Shown here: in pieces, positions 18,089 through 28,179 of the stretch
Layout of the letters: every line of letters starts with the position of its first letter
Numbering within the stretch: position 1 is the stretch's first letter
Source: an uncultured Oceanospirillaceae bacterium
GTDB taxonomy: Bacteria > Pseudomonadota > Gammaproteobacteria > Pseudomonadales > Balneatricaceae
Length of the DNA stretch: 64,000 nt
Assembly: GCA_913057435.1 (NCBI GenBank)
Contig: CAJXNY010000008.1
Location: forward strand, 62,001 to 126,000
Reading direction: 5' to 3'
The notes under the pieces: model-generated
What the model saw: the letters and a program-made list of their open reading frames with translations, nothing else
Told to the model about the DNA's origin: nothing
Databases searched by the model: none
Program-made: the position numbers and the translations under genes

Positions 18089-20824
18089 GTGTCCACTAAA
18101 TACCTGAAACGCTTTTTCAAACCGCAATCAATCGCGGTGTTTGGCGCCTCTGAACGAGACGGTAGTATGGGAGGTGCGGTACTGCAAAATCTGCTGGAAA
18201 GTGGTTTCCAGGGTAAGCTGATGGCGGTGAACTCACAGGATTACAGCACCGTGTATGGTGTGACCTGTTATAAGGCCCTGAATGATCTGCCAGAGATGCC
18301 TGATCTGGCGATCATCTGTTCGCCGTCGACATCCGTGGCGGAACTGATTCGTAAGCTCGGCGCTCATATGGTCAAAGCCGCCCTGATTCTGACCGGCGGT
18401 TTGTCCCGTACGGCCAGCGCTAATAACCGCTCCCTGCGTGAAGAGGTGATAGAGGCCGCCAGACCTTATGGTATCCGTATCCTGGGGCCTGACTGCATGG
18501 GGCTGTTGGTGCCAGGGCATCATATGAATGCCAGCTATTCTCATGTGAACATTCGCAAGGGCAAGGTGGCGTATGTGGGCCAGTCTGGCTTGCTGGGCAC
18601 GGCGATGATTGACTGGGCCAATGGCCAGGAGATCGGGTTTTCCCATTTTCTGACCCTGGGCGACGGGGTTGATATCGAGCTGTCATCGGTGGTGGATTAT
18701 CTGGCGCAAGATCCCTATACCCAGGCGATTCTGTTACAGCTTGATCGAGTTCAGGGCTCATCCCGCCATTTTATCTCCTCCATTCGAGCGGCTTCACGTA
18801 ACAAGCTGGTGCTGATTCTGAAGTCCGATATTGTTGGCAAGTGCGATCTGTCAACCGAGCTGGCGCCAGGCGTAGCGGATGAAAATCAGGTCTATGATTC
18901 TGTTTTACGTCGTGCTGGCGCAGTGCGGGTTGATACCTCCGATCAGCTGTATAACGCGCTGGAAACCCTGTCCCGGATGAAACCGATGCGCGGTGAACGG
19001 CTGGCCATTGTCTGTAACGGAATGGGCCCGGCGGCGCTGGCGGCGGATCGTTTTCTGAAGGCGGGTGGTCAGCTGTCGGAACTCACCGACGACACTGTAC
19101 AGGCATTATCTGAACTACTGACGGGTCACTGGAGTGGCCAGAACCCGGTGGACCTGCACTCCGATGCCAATCCCGCCCGGTTTGCTGAAGCAACCCGTAT
19201 CCTGGCCAAGGATAAAAATGTCGATGCGGTGCTGGTGATTCATGCGCCCACCCGATTGGCGCCGGGCATCGCTTGTGCTGATGAACTGATTAAAGTGGTG
19301 AAAAAGACGCCGCGTAATATCCTCACCTGCTGGATGGGCCGGGCAACCGCCATTGAAGCACGTAACCATTTTAATGCTGCCGGTGTGCCGACCTTTATTA
19401 CCCCGGAAGAAGCTGCGGATGCCTTCTCCCATATGGTGGAGTACCACCGCAACCAGGCAGTGATGCGTCAGACCCCCGCGCCTTATCAGGATAATCACCG
19501 CGAGAATTTGCAACAGGCTCGCGCCCTGATTGCTGATGCACGGGCGCAGAAGCGTGATTACCTGACCCCGCAAGAAGCGTCTCGATTACTGACGTTGTAT
19601 GAGATCCCCACGGTAGAAAGCTACTACACCGATACCATTGAAGGGGTGATAGAAGCGTCCGCGAAAATTGGCCGTCCGGTGGCGCTTAAAGCTCTGCATC
19701 ATGAAAACCGTATGCCGTTCAGTTATGACCAGCGCGGCAATCTGCGCTGGCAGGATCAGGCGATGGATCTGATTTCTGGCGCTGAAGTTGAAGCCGCTGC
19801 CGTCAAGTTGCGTGAGCGCACGCTGGAGCGGCTGGGGGATAACGCAGACATCGTTTTCTGTGTGCAGGAGATGAAACGCGGTTTCCAGTCCATGCAAATG
19901 AACCTGGGGATGACCCGTGATACCACGTTCGGCCCGGTTATTATGTTCGGCAGCGGTGGGTTTACGGTGGATGTACTGGCTGATCGGCACTTCATGCTAC
20001 CACCGCTCAATATGGCGCTGGCCAAGCAGCTGGTGCAGCGTTCACGGATCACTAACATAATCCGTGAGAATAGTTACCAGGTTGATGCGGATCTGGAGCT
20101 GATCGCAGAGTTGCTGATCAAGCTCTCCGGCATGGTCGTTGAACTGCCCGAACTTCGAGGGTTGGAGATTAACCCGCTGCTGCTTAACAAAAGCGGCTTG
20201 CTGGCGGTGGATGCAACCATCTCCCTGGGTGAGCCTGCTCAGCTGGCGATTCCGCCATACCCGGAACACCTCGCGGAAGCGATTACATTACGTCGCTCCC
20301 ACCGTCCGGCAACACTACGGGCGATTCGGGGCGAGGATGAGCCGAATCACCTGGAGTTTTACAATACCCTGAGTCCTGAATCGATCCGGCTGCGTTACTT
20401 CTACAGCCGCGGTGTGCCAACCCATATGGAGCTGGCGAACTGGACTCAGATTGATTACGACCGTGAAATGGCGTTTATTATCTCAGCCCCTCGACTGGAT
20501 GCAGAGGGGGAAGAGACGCTGGGTGTTGCCCGTGCAGTGACTGACCCGGATAACATTCGCAGTGAGTTCTCTGTGGTGATTCGCGATGATCTGCAGGGCG
20601 AAGGGCTGGGTGTTATTTTGATGCAGAAGGTCGTTGATTACTGTAAGGCTCGCGGCACACTGGAGCTGTACGGCTCCACCTTGCCCTCCAATAAAAGCAT
20701 GCAGGGTCTGGCGAAAAAACTGGGCTTCAAAAACAGCTATAACATGGAAGAAGATGTGGTCGATATGAAGATGATGTTGAATGACCCCCAGGAAGACTGG
20801 CAGATGTACCGCCTTCAGCATTGA
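18089..20824 (+). CDS. Pat-type acyl-CoA synthetase/GNAT fusion (protein lysine acetyltransferase)
   Basis: A 911-residue protein with the YfiQ/Pat/PatZ architecture. It has a CoA-binding NDP-forming synthetase domain (residues ~8-135, IAVFGASERDGSMGG), succinyl-CoA-ligase-like domains to ~460, an ATP-grasp domain ~485-715 and a C-terminal GNAT domain ~740-900 (GEGLGVILMQKVV motif A). Family members acetylate and thereby inactivate acetyl-CoA synthetase and other enzymes; the synthetase part is usually catalytically defective and senses acetyl-CoA. Start is GTG 18089 behind GAGGAAGG. It is monocistronic, with a good terminator at 20894. Confidence 0.9.
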   Translation: MSTKYLKRFFKPQSIAVFGASERDGSMGGAVLQNLLESGFQGKLMAVNSQDYSTVYGVTCYKALNDLPEMPDLAIICSPSTSVAELIRKLGAHMVKAALILTGGLSRTASANNRSLREEVIEAARPYGIRILGPDCMGLLVPGHHMNASYSHVNIRKGKVAYVGQSGLLGTAMIDWANGQEIGFSHFLTLGDGVDIELSSVVDYLAQDPYTQAILLQLDRVQGSSRHFISSIRAASRNKLVLILKSDIVGKCDLSTELAPGVADENQVYDSVLRRAGAVRVDTSDQLYNALETLSRMKPMRGERLAIVCNGMGPAALAADRFLKAGGQLSELTDDTVQALSELLTGHWSGQNPVDLHSDANPARFAEATRILAKDKNVDAVLVIHAPTRLAPGIACADELIKVVKKTPRNILTCWMGRATAIEARNHFNAAGVPTFITPEEAADAFSHMVEYHRNQAVMRQTPAPYQDNHRENLQQARALIADARAQKRDYLTPQEASRLLTLYEIPTVESYYTDTIEGVIEASAKIGRPVALKALHHENRMPFSYDQRGNLRWQDQAMDLISGAEVEAAAVKLRERTLERLGDNADIVFCVQEMKRGFQSMQMNLGMTRDTTFGPVIMFGSGGFTVDVLADRHFMLPPLNMALAKQLVQRSRITNIIRENSYQVDADLELIAELLIKLSGMVVELPELRGLEINPLLLNKSGLLAVDATISLGEPAQLAIPPYPEHLAEAITLRRSHRPATLRAIRGEDEPNHLEFYNTLSPESIRLRYFYSRGVPTHMELANWTQIDYDREMAFIISAPRLDAEGEETLGVARAVTDPDNIRSEFSVVIRDDLQGEGLGVILMQKVVDYCKARGTLELYGSTLPSNKSMQGLAKKLGFKNSYNMEEDVVDMKMMLNDPQEDWQMYRLQH

Positions 20825-20893
20825 TGCCTTTTCAGGCTGGGCGACGCAGCTCTTAGGCAGGCGGCTTCCTGTTAAAGTGCAGTATAAAACAAT

Positions 20894-20923
20894 AAAAAAC
20901 CACTTTATTTAAGGTGGTTTTTT
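20894..20923 (+). terminator. Rho-independent terminator after pat
   Basis: An A6 tract, the stem CCACTTT with AAGGTGG (one G-T pair), a 4-nt loop, then T6. The A and T flanks make it potentially bidirectional. Confidence 0.85.
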
Positions 20924-21103
20924 ATTACTATTTTTTTGTAATATTTAACGCTACATTAGCTTAAAGTCTTATGCTGGATGACTTTTTAAATACCTTCTAT
21001 AAGTATTGATAATATATTAATTGATCTGGTGGTTCTTATTGCCAGGTGATATGACGAGTGAATTCATTTAAAATTCGGCTCTGAATTTTTGCTGGTCTGT
21101 GCG

Positions 21104-22963
21104 ATGTTTACTGGTTTTTATAAGCGGCTGTTGTGGCTTTCGTGTCTGTTCTGGCTGGTGATAGCAGAAGGGCAGGCTAATAGCCGTGAAGTTAATATTC
21201 CGAATAAGACGCCATCGGATGTCTACAGGCTGGTGTCACAGCTTGAACAGCAGGTGCAGCGCCTGCGCACCGAAAATAGCGTACTTAAAGACTGGCCCAA
21301 GGTCAGCACCGACGCGGTGGAGCATCCGCGTTCCCCCCGTCATGTCCTGCAGAAATCGATTGAGGTACTGGAAAAGCTGAACCGGTTGCGGCAGATCCGC
21401 CAGCAGGGCGCGATAACGATTCCGCCTTATCCCTCGCGTTACATTACTCCGGATGAAGTGTACGACGCGGTTGATCGACTGGTGGACGAGGTCGCTTTTC
21501 TATTACATATCGATCGCAGGGCTACTGAAGGGCAATGGCTACCAGCAAAAGGTAATCGTTATACCCCCACTGATGTGTACGGTAAGCTCAGGGAAATATC
21601 CCTTGCACTGGACCCCCTGCTTGGGATTCGTGGCTTTTCTCCGGATGATGTTTATGCCCAGGCGAAGTATGTTGCCGAGATCGTGCGTTTTCTGCGCTTG
21701 AGCCAGAACCTGCCGAATACGGTGGCTATGCCTGCACGGCTAAAAAACCAGCACCCCAATCATGCTCTGAAAGCGTCTTATCAGCTATTGGCCCGAATCA
21801 GCCAGGCTGAACGTAATCTCTGGATGCAGCCTGAACTGGTGCCGGAGGTTCCTCGACGGGTCATCCGTCCCACGGAGGTGTTTGATGCCTTGCAGATTGT
21901 GATTGCAGAGCTTAAACGCATTAAATTCCGGCTGGGTGTTGAACGTAATATCCCCTTGCCTGCTATCGAGAAAGGCAAGTCACCCAGTGATGTGGTGCAG
22001 TTACTGGCCTGGGCACAGGCTGCGATGCCGGGGTTTGAACTGCAACGGCCGCTGTTTCAGTACGACCAGCGTGCCCTGGTCCGAAAGCCTGCCGATGTCA
22101 TGAAAGTGGCGAATCAAATTGACCAGGGGTTGCGTAACTATCAACAGCAGCGCGGTATTCGTAGCGTCCCCCTGCAGGCACCGATGACACCCTCGCTGGC
22201 ACCTAAACACGTGTATCAGAAAACCTTGGTGAACCTTGATAAAGTTGCCCGGCTGCGTCAGCAGGTTGGGCTTGGGGCGACGGTCGTACCACGTTATCCA
22301 TTGCGCTCAATTACCCCCAATGAAGTGTATGAACTGACCATCCGGCTACGGGATGAGCTGGATCTGGTGTATCAGACCAGTGGGATCACTGTACCGGTGG
22401 CGGACGCACCGGTTTCTGGAGCGCAAGGTAGCCAGGTGACACCGAGTGATGTCTATCGTCAGATGTGGAATATCTCCTATCGGTTGGACATTATTCTGGG
22501 GCCTAGCGGCTTTAGCCTGCAGGATTTGTATCAGCAGACCCTGCTGATAAATCAGGAGCTGATGTTACTGGTGAATCACCTTAGCCGACAACAGATAGCG
22601 ATGATACCAGGTGTACCTGACAGTGTTTCTGCTGAGCAGGTGCTGGCTGCGGCTCAGCAGTTGCTGGAACTGACTGAGCGGGCTCAGCAACGTGCAGGCC
22701 TTGTCGGTGGGCGGATACCTCGGCCGGTGATCTCCGGAAAAATTACCACGGGGGACCTGTTTAACACCGTTGGGGTGATCCGGGCCGAGCTGGCGACGTT
22801 GAAGCTGCAGCTGGGCGTTACCCAGCTGACTGAGCGCACTGTCGTAGCGGACAAAGTAAACCTGGGTGATGTTTACCAACAACTGGTGCATGGACAGCAG
22901 CTGTTGCGGCAGTCCTTGCTGGAGGAACGGGCAGATGTTACGTCGCTTCACGCTACCGATTAA
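21104..22963 (+). CDS. Exported protein with 16 xPxDVY-type repeats, unknown family
   Basis: A 619-residue protein I do not recognise. It has a signal peptide (KRLLWLSCLFWLVIA, cleavage near GQANS) and then nothing but repeats. About every 35-40 residues a short motif of the form [T/S]P-x-[D/E]-V-Y/F is followed by a predicted amphipathic helix. I count 16 (TPSDVY, SPRHVL, TPDEVY, TPTDVY, SPDDVY, HPNHAL, RPTEVF, SPSDVV, then KPADVM, APKHVY, TPNEVY, TPSDVY, SLQDLY, SAEQVL, TTGDLF, NLGDVY). The second eight align one-to-one with the first eight. ATG 21104 is chosen over TTG 21089. The 3' end overlaps the hybrid kinase gene by 29 bp, so it is probably a periplasmic accessory or sensor partner of that kinase (inference). 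Confidence 0.8.
   Translation: MFTGFYKRLLWLSCLFWLVIAEGQANSREVNIPNKTPSDVYRLVSQLEQQVQRLRTENSVLKDWPKVSTDAVEHPRSPRHVLQKSIEVLEKLNRLRQIRQQGAITIPPYPSRYITPDEVYDAVDRLVDEVAFLLHIDRRATEGQWLPAKGNRYTPTDVYGKLREISLALDPLLGIRGFSPDDVYAQAKYVAEIVRFLRLSQNLPNTVAMPARLKNQHPNHALKASYQLLARISQAERNLWMQPELVPEVPRRVIRPTEVFDALQIVIAELKRIKFRLGVERNIPLPAIEKGKSPSDVVQLLAWAQAAMPGFELQRPLFQYDQRALVRKPADVMKVANQIDQGLRNYQQQRGIRSVPLQAPMTPSLAPKHVYQKTLVNLDKVARLRQQVGLGATVVPRYPLRSITPNEVYELTIRLRDELDLVYQTSGITVPVADAPVSGAQGSQVTPSDVYRQMWNISYRLDIILGPSGFSLQDLYQQTLLINQELMLLVNHLSRQQIAMIPGVPDSVSAEQVLAAAQQLLELTERAQQRAGLVGGRIPRPVISGKITTGDLFNTVGVIRAELATLKLQLGVTQLTERTVVADKVNLGDVYQQLVHGQQLLRQSLLEERADVTSLHATD
21206..22940 (+). repeat. Internal 8+8 duplication within the xPxDVY protein
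   Basis: The first half (about 21206-22081) and second half (about 22082-22940) encode parallel series of eight motifs. The clearest matching pairs are TPDEVYDAVDRLVDE with TPNEVYELTIRLRDE, and DVYGKLREISLALD with DVYRQMWNISYRLD. The similarity is at protein level; the DNA has diverged, so the duplication is old. Confidence 0.75.
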
Positions 22964-25900
22964 GTACAGCCTGTTCTCACTGCTGATGACGCTGACAGGT
23001 GTAGCTATCGCATTATCTGTTGCGTTTTATCAGTCGGATACGTTGTTGCGCCAGCAGGCACTGGAACGCTTATCCGATGACCTGCAGCGCGAGCAGGCAA
23101 TTCTTAACAATAAGCTCGGAACGCTGGTTGATGACGCCCGGTTTGTGTCTGGTGGTACGGCGATCGAAGGCATGGTTCGTGCCAGTCTGGCTGGCGGTTA
23201 TGATGATCTGGAAAACATGACTCAGGAGATGTGGCAGGACCGTTTGCTCGAGCTTTTTAAAACGGTGCTGCAGCAGCGTCATGCTTACACACAAATTCGG
23301 CTGATCACTGTGCAGCCTAATGGTAAGGAGATAGTGAGGGTTGATCGGGTAGGTGAAAATCTGATGAAGATGCCGGATGCTCTGCTGCAGATTAAAGCGG
23401 AACATGCGTATTTTCAGAAGGCGATCAGGCTCTCGCCGGGTGAACTGTATATCTCGCCGGTAACGCTGAACCGTGAGCATGGCCGAATTGTTTACCCTCC
23501 CCAGTCGGTACTGCGCGTCGCAACCCCAATCTACGGCCCTCTTGGGGTGTATGGCGTGGTAGTGATCAATGCTGACTTTGATCGGCTTCTTGAGGCGCTG
23601 TATAAGGCACCTGAACATATTGAATATTTTCTGACCAATATTGAAGGTGAATACCTGATTCACCCTGATGCTGATCGACGGATGGCGTTTGATCGTGGGC
23701 CGGGATATAGCGGTTCTGTGTTTAAGGATTACGACTCATTGAGCCAGTCCTTAACGGGATACTGGCAGACGCTTCAGCAATATCTGCCTGAAAGTCGACA
23801 GGGTGTCGTTATGCTGCGGTCTTTCTTTGATTCGGGCCATCAGGGTGAGGCAGAGTTCTGGTTAGGTGCGCGTGCTGAACTGGCGTTATTGCGCACTCAG
23901 TCCGATGAGCTTAAAGAGCAGATTTATCTGCTGGCGCTGCTGATTGTGCTGGGGGTGACGCTGGGCACTGTGCTGATAGGACGCTACATTACCCGACCGA
24001 TTCTGGGGCTTAAGCAGGCCGCAGACCGTATCAGTTCAGGCGAAGCGGATGTTTATCTTGATACCCGTGGTCATGATGAGGTGGCAAGCCTGGCTCAGTC
24101 GTTACAGACCATGCTTGAGCATCTGGGGGCTTCGCGTAATGATCTGGCGGAGTTGAACCGCTCACTTGAAGACAAGGTCGGCCTGCGCACCCTGGAGCTG
24201 GAGAATACCAAAGCCGCGCTGGAAACGGGCAATGAAGAGCTGGCACGTGCATTGGCAGAAGCTGAGCAGGGCGCGGTGGCTAAAAGCCAGTTTTTAGCCA
24301 ATATGAGCCATGAGATCAGGACGCCGCTCAACGGCGTGCTGGGGATGGCTGAGCTGCTAATGAGCACGCCACTGGATGAACGCCAGCAGGGATATCTGGA
24401 TACGGTGAAAACCTCGGGTAACACCCTGCTTAATCTGCTTAATGATATTCTTGATTTTTCCAAACTGGAGGCCGGAAAGCTTAACCTCAGTGAGCTGAAA
24501 TTTAATCCTAATGATGTGGTTGAGCATAGCCTTCAGCTGTTTGTTGAACTGGCTCACAGTAAAGGACTTGAGCTGATTCCCGTGACGTTGCCAGCGTTGC
24601 CTAACCTGATGGTAGGGGACCCGGACCGGCTGGGTCAGGTATTGATGAACCTGGTCAGTAATGCAATCAAGTTTACTGAACAAGGCGAAGTTGTGCTCAG
24701 TGTCAGTTGCCTGGAGGAGCGGGCTGAGTCCATGCTGATGCGTTTCTCTGTGCAGGATACCGGGATTGGTATCGCACCGGATCAGCAGCGCAAACTGTTT
24801 GAAAAGTTTGTCCAGGCCGATGGTACCAGTACTCGCCGTCATGGCGGAACCGGGCTGGGACTGGCGATCAGTAAGCAGCTGGTTGGTCTGATGGGGGGAG
24901 ATATTCAGCTACAAAGCACGATTGGGCAGGGCACGCTGATCTGGTTTGATGTGGAGCTGAGTAAAGGTCCGGTACAAAAAGTAGAGGCGGATGCCCAGGC
25001 TCTGGTACAGGGTAAACGTGTACTTGTCGTTGATGACAATAAAACTAACCGTGACCTGTTGCATCAGATGGTGCGCTCGTGGGGCATGCACAGTAGCAGG
25101 GCTGCTGATGCCAGTACGGCTTTTCATCATCTGATTGATGCCGCCGAGCGTGGTGAACCGGTGGAGCTTATTCTGCTCGATCATATGATGCCTGGCCAGA
25201 ACGGACTCTCATTGGCCAGCGAAGTCAGCCAGCATCCGATGCTACAGACGCCCAAGGTAATCCTGCTGACGTCAATTTCAGATCAACTGTCGGCAGATGA
25301 GCTCAGTGGTTGTGGCATCTGTTCCATGATGACCAAACCGTTGCGTCAGTCACAGCTATACAACCAGATTATTCACTGCATCGAAGAGCCGCTGGAGGCT
25401 GTCTATACCAAACCTGCAACTGAGCCTGCATCACGACCTGTACTGGAAGCACACAATAGCCGGATATTACTGGTTGAAGATACCCCCCTCAATCAGCGTG
25501 TTGCTGAAGGAATGCTGGCAACGCTAGGCTATCAGTCTGATCTGGTATGCAATGGCCAGCAGGCAGTTGAGCAGGTTTGTGGCGCCGATTATGACCTGGT
25601 ATTAATGGATGTAGAGATGCCGGTAAAAGATGGGCTGCAGGCGACTCGAGAGATACGCGAGTATGAACAGCAGCATGGACTGGCCCCAATACCGGTGGTT
25701 GCATTAACAGCCCATGCATTAAAAGGTGACCGGGAAAAATGTCTTAATGCGGGGATGAGTGATTATCTGACTAAACCTTTGACCATGGATGCCTTGCGAG
25801 AGTGCCTGCAGCGCTGGTTAGAGATGAAAGCAGTGGATGCTGTGACTAAGGCCGCTGTTGAAACCGATATGGATATGGGGCGCAGTGCTGCTATAACGGA

Positions 25901-26261
25901 AGGGGATATCGTTGTCCTGGACCCTCAGGTACTGGCTCAGTTGCGTCTTGGGCTGGGAGATAATATCGATGATGTGTTACAGATGTTTTTGCAGGAGTGG
26001 CCAGAGCTGCTGACCGGTCTGCAATACCATCTGGATCAGGGAGAGCGCGAGCAGTTGCGCACCTTGGCGCACCGGCTTAAAGGTGGTTGTCGGAACCTGG
26101 GAGCGGCGCTGGTCGCTGAAGCGGCTATGGCGATTGAGCAGTCTGCGTTAACGGCTGATATGGTTGATATACAGGCTTCAATTGATCGACTTCAACAGCT
26201 GGATAAAGGTCTTGTGAGCGCAGTGGAAAGGCAATTTTCAGAGGTTAATACATCGGCATGA
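22935..26261 (+). CDS. BarA-like hybrid sensor histidine kinase (sensor-HAMP-HisKA-HATPase-REC-REC-Hpt)
   Basis: A 1108-residue membrane kinase. TM1 is ~10-32, followed by a large periplasmic Cache-like sensor domain, TM2 ~332-352 and HAMP ~353-405. HisKA carries FLANMSHEIRTPLNG (~450), and the HATPase has NLVSNAIKF and GGTGLGLAIS. REC1 is ~692-815 with LLDHMMP, REC2 ~841-960 with LMDVEMP, and a C-terminal Hpt with AHRLKGGCRN (~1045). All phosphorelay residues are present. ATG 22935 is preceded by GGAGGA at 8-nt spacing, inside the upstream repeat-protein gene. The stop overlaps the next gene by 4 bp. The downstream REC-PAS-PAS-GGDEF protein is the likely phosphate acceptor. Confidence 0.92.
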   Translation: MLRRFTLPIKYSLFSLLMTLTGVAIALSVAFYQSDTLLRQQALERLSDDLQREQAILNNKLGTLVDDARFVSGGTAIEGMVRASLAGGYDDLENMTQEMWQDRLLELFKTVLQQRHAYTQIRLITVQPNGKEIVRVDRVGENLMKMPDALLQIKAEHAYFQKAIRLSPGELYISPVTLNREHGRIVYPPQSVLRVATPIYGPLGVYGVVVINADFDRLLEALYKAPEHIEYFLTNIEGEYLIHPDADRRMAFDRGPGYSGSVFKDYDSLSQSLTGYWQTLQQYLPESRQGVVMLRSFFDSGHQGEAEFWLGARAELALLRTQSDELKEQIYLLALLIVLGVTLGTVLIGRYITRPILGLKQAADRISSGEADVYLDTRGHDEVASLAQSLQTMLEHLGASRNDLAELNRSLEDKVGLRTLELENTKAALETGNEELARALAEAEQGAVAKSQFLANMSHEIRTPLNGVLGMAELLMSTPLDERQQGYLDTVKTSGNTLLNLLNDILDFSKLEAGKLNLSELKFNPNDVVEHSLQLFVELAHSKGLELIPVTLPALPNLMVGDPDRLGQVLMNLVSNAIKFTEQGEVVLSVSCLEERAESMLMRFSVQDTGIGIAPDQQRKLFEKFVQADGTSTRRHGGTGLGLAISKQLVGLMGGDIQLQSTIGQGTLIWFDVELSKGPVQKVEADAQALVQGKRVLVVDDNKTNRDLLHQMVRSWGMHSSRAADASTAFHHLIDAAERGEPVELILLDHMMPGQNGLSLASEVSQHPMLQTPKVILLTSISDQLSADELSGCGICSMMTKPLRQSQLYNQIIHCIEEPLEAVYTKPATEPASRPVLEAHNSRILLVEDTPLNQRVAEGMLATLGYQSDLVCNGQQAVEQVCGADYDLVLMDVEMPVKDGLQATREIREYEQQHGLAPIPVVALTAHALKGDREKCLNAGMSDYLTKPLTMDALRECLQRWLEMKAVDAVTKAAVETDMDMGRSAAITEGDIVVLDPQVLAQLRLGLGDNIDDVLQMFLQEWPELLTGLQYHLDQGEREQLRTLAHRLKGGCRNLGAALVAEAAMAIEQSALTADMVDIQASIDRLQQLDKGLVSAVERQFSEVNTSA

Positions 26262-28003
26262 GTAGCCAGCAGAACAATTACGTTCTTATCGTTGATGATG
26301 ACCCGATGTTCCGGTTAATGCTGGACAGGTTTTTATGCCGTGAAGGATTTGCCGTCCTGCAGGCTGAGTCCGGTGAGGAGGCGCTGCAAAGTTTTGCTGC
26401 GCAACCGGCATTGATTGTTCTGATGGATGCCAATATGCCGGGAATGTCCGGTTTTAGTTGTTGTGAGCAACTGCGCCTGCTGCCCGGCGGTGAGGATGTG
26501 GCGGTACTGATGTTAACGGCGCTGGATGATGAGAGCTTTGTCGATCGAGCATTTTCTGCCGGGGCGATGGATTACCTGACAAAGCCTGTCCACTGGGCGG
26601 TATTACGTAATCGGTTACATTACATCAGTCAGATTCGCCGGGCTCAAAATGCACAACGGGCCAGCGATGTGCGTAAATCCGCAATTTTAAACTCTGCGCT
26701 GGACTGTATTTTGACCGTGGATGCGTGCGGGGGAATTCAGGAGTTCAACCCTTCGGCATGCCGCACATTTGGCTATTCGCTGGAAGAGGTGACCCATGGT
26801 TGTGGTATAGGGACGCTTGTCCCTGAGCTTGGTGTGCTAAACCGTGGTGCAGCGCTACCCGAAACAATACTCAACACATTACGTGAGACTACCGCGCTAC
26901 GTAACGATGGCAGCACTTTCCCAGTGGAGATGTCCATTAGCTGGAGTGAGATTGATGAGGGTGGTTTTTATACGCTGATATTGCGTGATATCGCCGCCCG
27001 TAAACGTGCAGAGCAGGATCTGGAGCTGGCCGCGACGGTACTGGCCAATACTGTTGAAGCGGTGATGATCACGGATACTCAAAACCGTATTCAGTCGGTG
27101 AACCCAGCGTTTACTGAAATTACAGGTTTCAGTGAAGAAGAGGTGGTCGGGCAGACACCAGCGGTACTGTCCTCGGGTCGTCATGATCGGGGATTCTATA
27201 AAGCGCTATGGCAATCACTGCAGCAGCAGGGGCGGTGGCAGGGTGAGATCTGGAATCGACGTAAAGATGGCTCTACTTTCCCTGAGTGGCTGTCGATTAA
27301 CAGCGTACTTGATAGCAAATCAGGTGAAGTGAGCTGTTACATCGGTTTATTTAGTGACATCTCGACGCGCAAAGCATACGAAGAAAATATCTGGCGTCAG
27401 GCAAATTTTGACACATTGACCCAGCTCCCCAACCGTAATCATTTTAAAACCCGCCTGAGTGAATCGGTTAAAACTGCACAGTCGAAGTGTGAACCGATGG
27501 CGCTAATGTTCATTGATCTTGACCGTTTCAAGGAGATCAATGACACTCTGGGCCATAGCCAGGGAGACCGGCTATTGGTGGAAGCGGCACGGCGCTTGCG
27601 TAATTGTGTACGCGAGGCCGACCTTGTTGCCAGGCTGGGAGGGGATGAATTTACGGCTATATTACCGGGCCTGTCTGCTGGGTCTGGGGTGGTTGACGTT
27701 GGTCAACGGATTCTGGCGGCGATGGCTGAACCCTTTGAGTTAATATCAGGAGAACCGTCGTTTATTTCTGCCAGTATTGGTATTACCATCTACCCTGAGG
27801 ATGCTGAGGAGGTTGATACCTTGCTCAGTTATGCTGATATGGCAATGTACCGCTCCAAAGAACAGGGGCGTAATCAGTTGACGCTGTTTCAGTCAGAAAT
27901 GGCTGAGAATCTGCGACGTCGTGTGCGGATGGAGGGTGAGAAATGGCAGCCAGGCCAGGTACTGTTTCCTGCTGTCTCGGACAGGGCATGTCAGCAGGAA
28001 TGA
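26258..28003 (+). CDS. Response regulator with two PAS domains and GGDEF output
   Basis: A 581-residue cytoplasmic protein: REC 1-120 (LIVDDDP, phospho-Asp in LMDANMPG, Lys in LTKPVH), PAS ~135-250, PAS with PAC ~260-375, GGDEF ~390-560. The GGDEF motif is intact and a READ sequence five residues upstream fits the RxxD product-inhibition site, so an active feedback-inhibited diguanylate cyclase is predicted. The last ~30 residues start like the linker into an EAL domain (RRRVRMEGE) and then stop, as if descended from a GGDEF-EAL protein. It overlaps the kinase gene by 4 bp, so this is a cognate pair. Confidence 0.9.
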   Translation: MSSQQNNYVLIVDDDPMFRLMLDRFLCREGFAVLQAESGEEALQSFAAQPALIVLMDANMPGMSGFSCCEQLRLLPGGEDVAVLMLTALDDESFVDRAFSAGAMDYLTKPVHWAVLRNRLHYISQIRRAQNAQRASDVRKSAILNSALDCILTVDACGGIQEFNPSACRTFGYSLEEVTHGCGIGTLVPELGVLNRGAALPETILNTLRETTALRNDGSTFPVEMSISWSEIDEGGFYTLILRDIAARKRAEQDLELAATVLANTVEAVMITDTQNRIQSVNPAFTEITGFSEEEVVGQTPAVLSSGRHDRGFYKALWQSLQQQGRWQGEIWNRRKDGSTFPEWLSINSVLDSKSGEVSCYIGLFSDISTRKAYEENIWRQANFDTLTQLPNRNHFKTRLSESVKTAQSKCEPMALMFIDLDRFKEINDTLGHSQGDRLLVEAARRLRNCVREADLVARLGGDEFTAILPGLSAGSGVVDVGQRILAAMAEPFELISGEPSFISASIGITIYPEDAEEVDTLLSYADMAMYRSKEQGRNQLTLFQSEMAENLRRRVRMEGEKWQPGQVLFPAVSDRACQQE

Positions 28004-28179
28004 AGCCTGTAGAGTAGCACTTTGCATATGTCTCCTGACTTGATGTCTCTTCTATGCTCAATAATTCCTCTCGCAGCTTTTTTTTCCTAAATCCTCTAAT
28101 TAGTGCGGTTATTGGATTGAGAAAATACTCAATTTTATATAGCCTCAATTCGTGAAGTTGTTTTATTGAGGGAATATTT

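Noticed and set aside
26258-28003. Frameshift truncating a GGDEF-EAL gene
   Set aside because: No EAL-coding remnant is visible in any frame downstream, so the gene is treated as intact with a short end.
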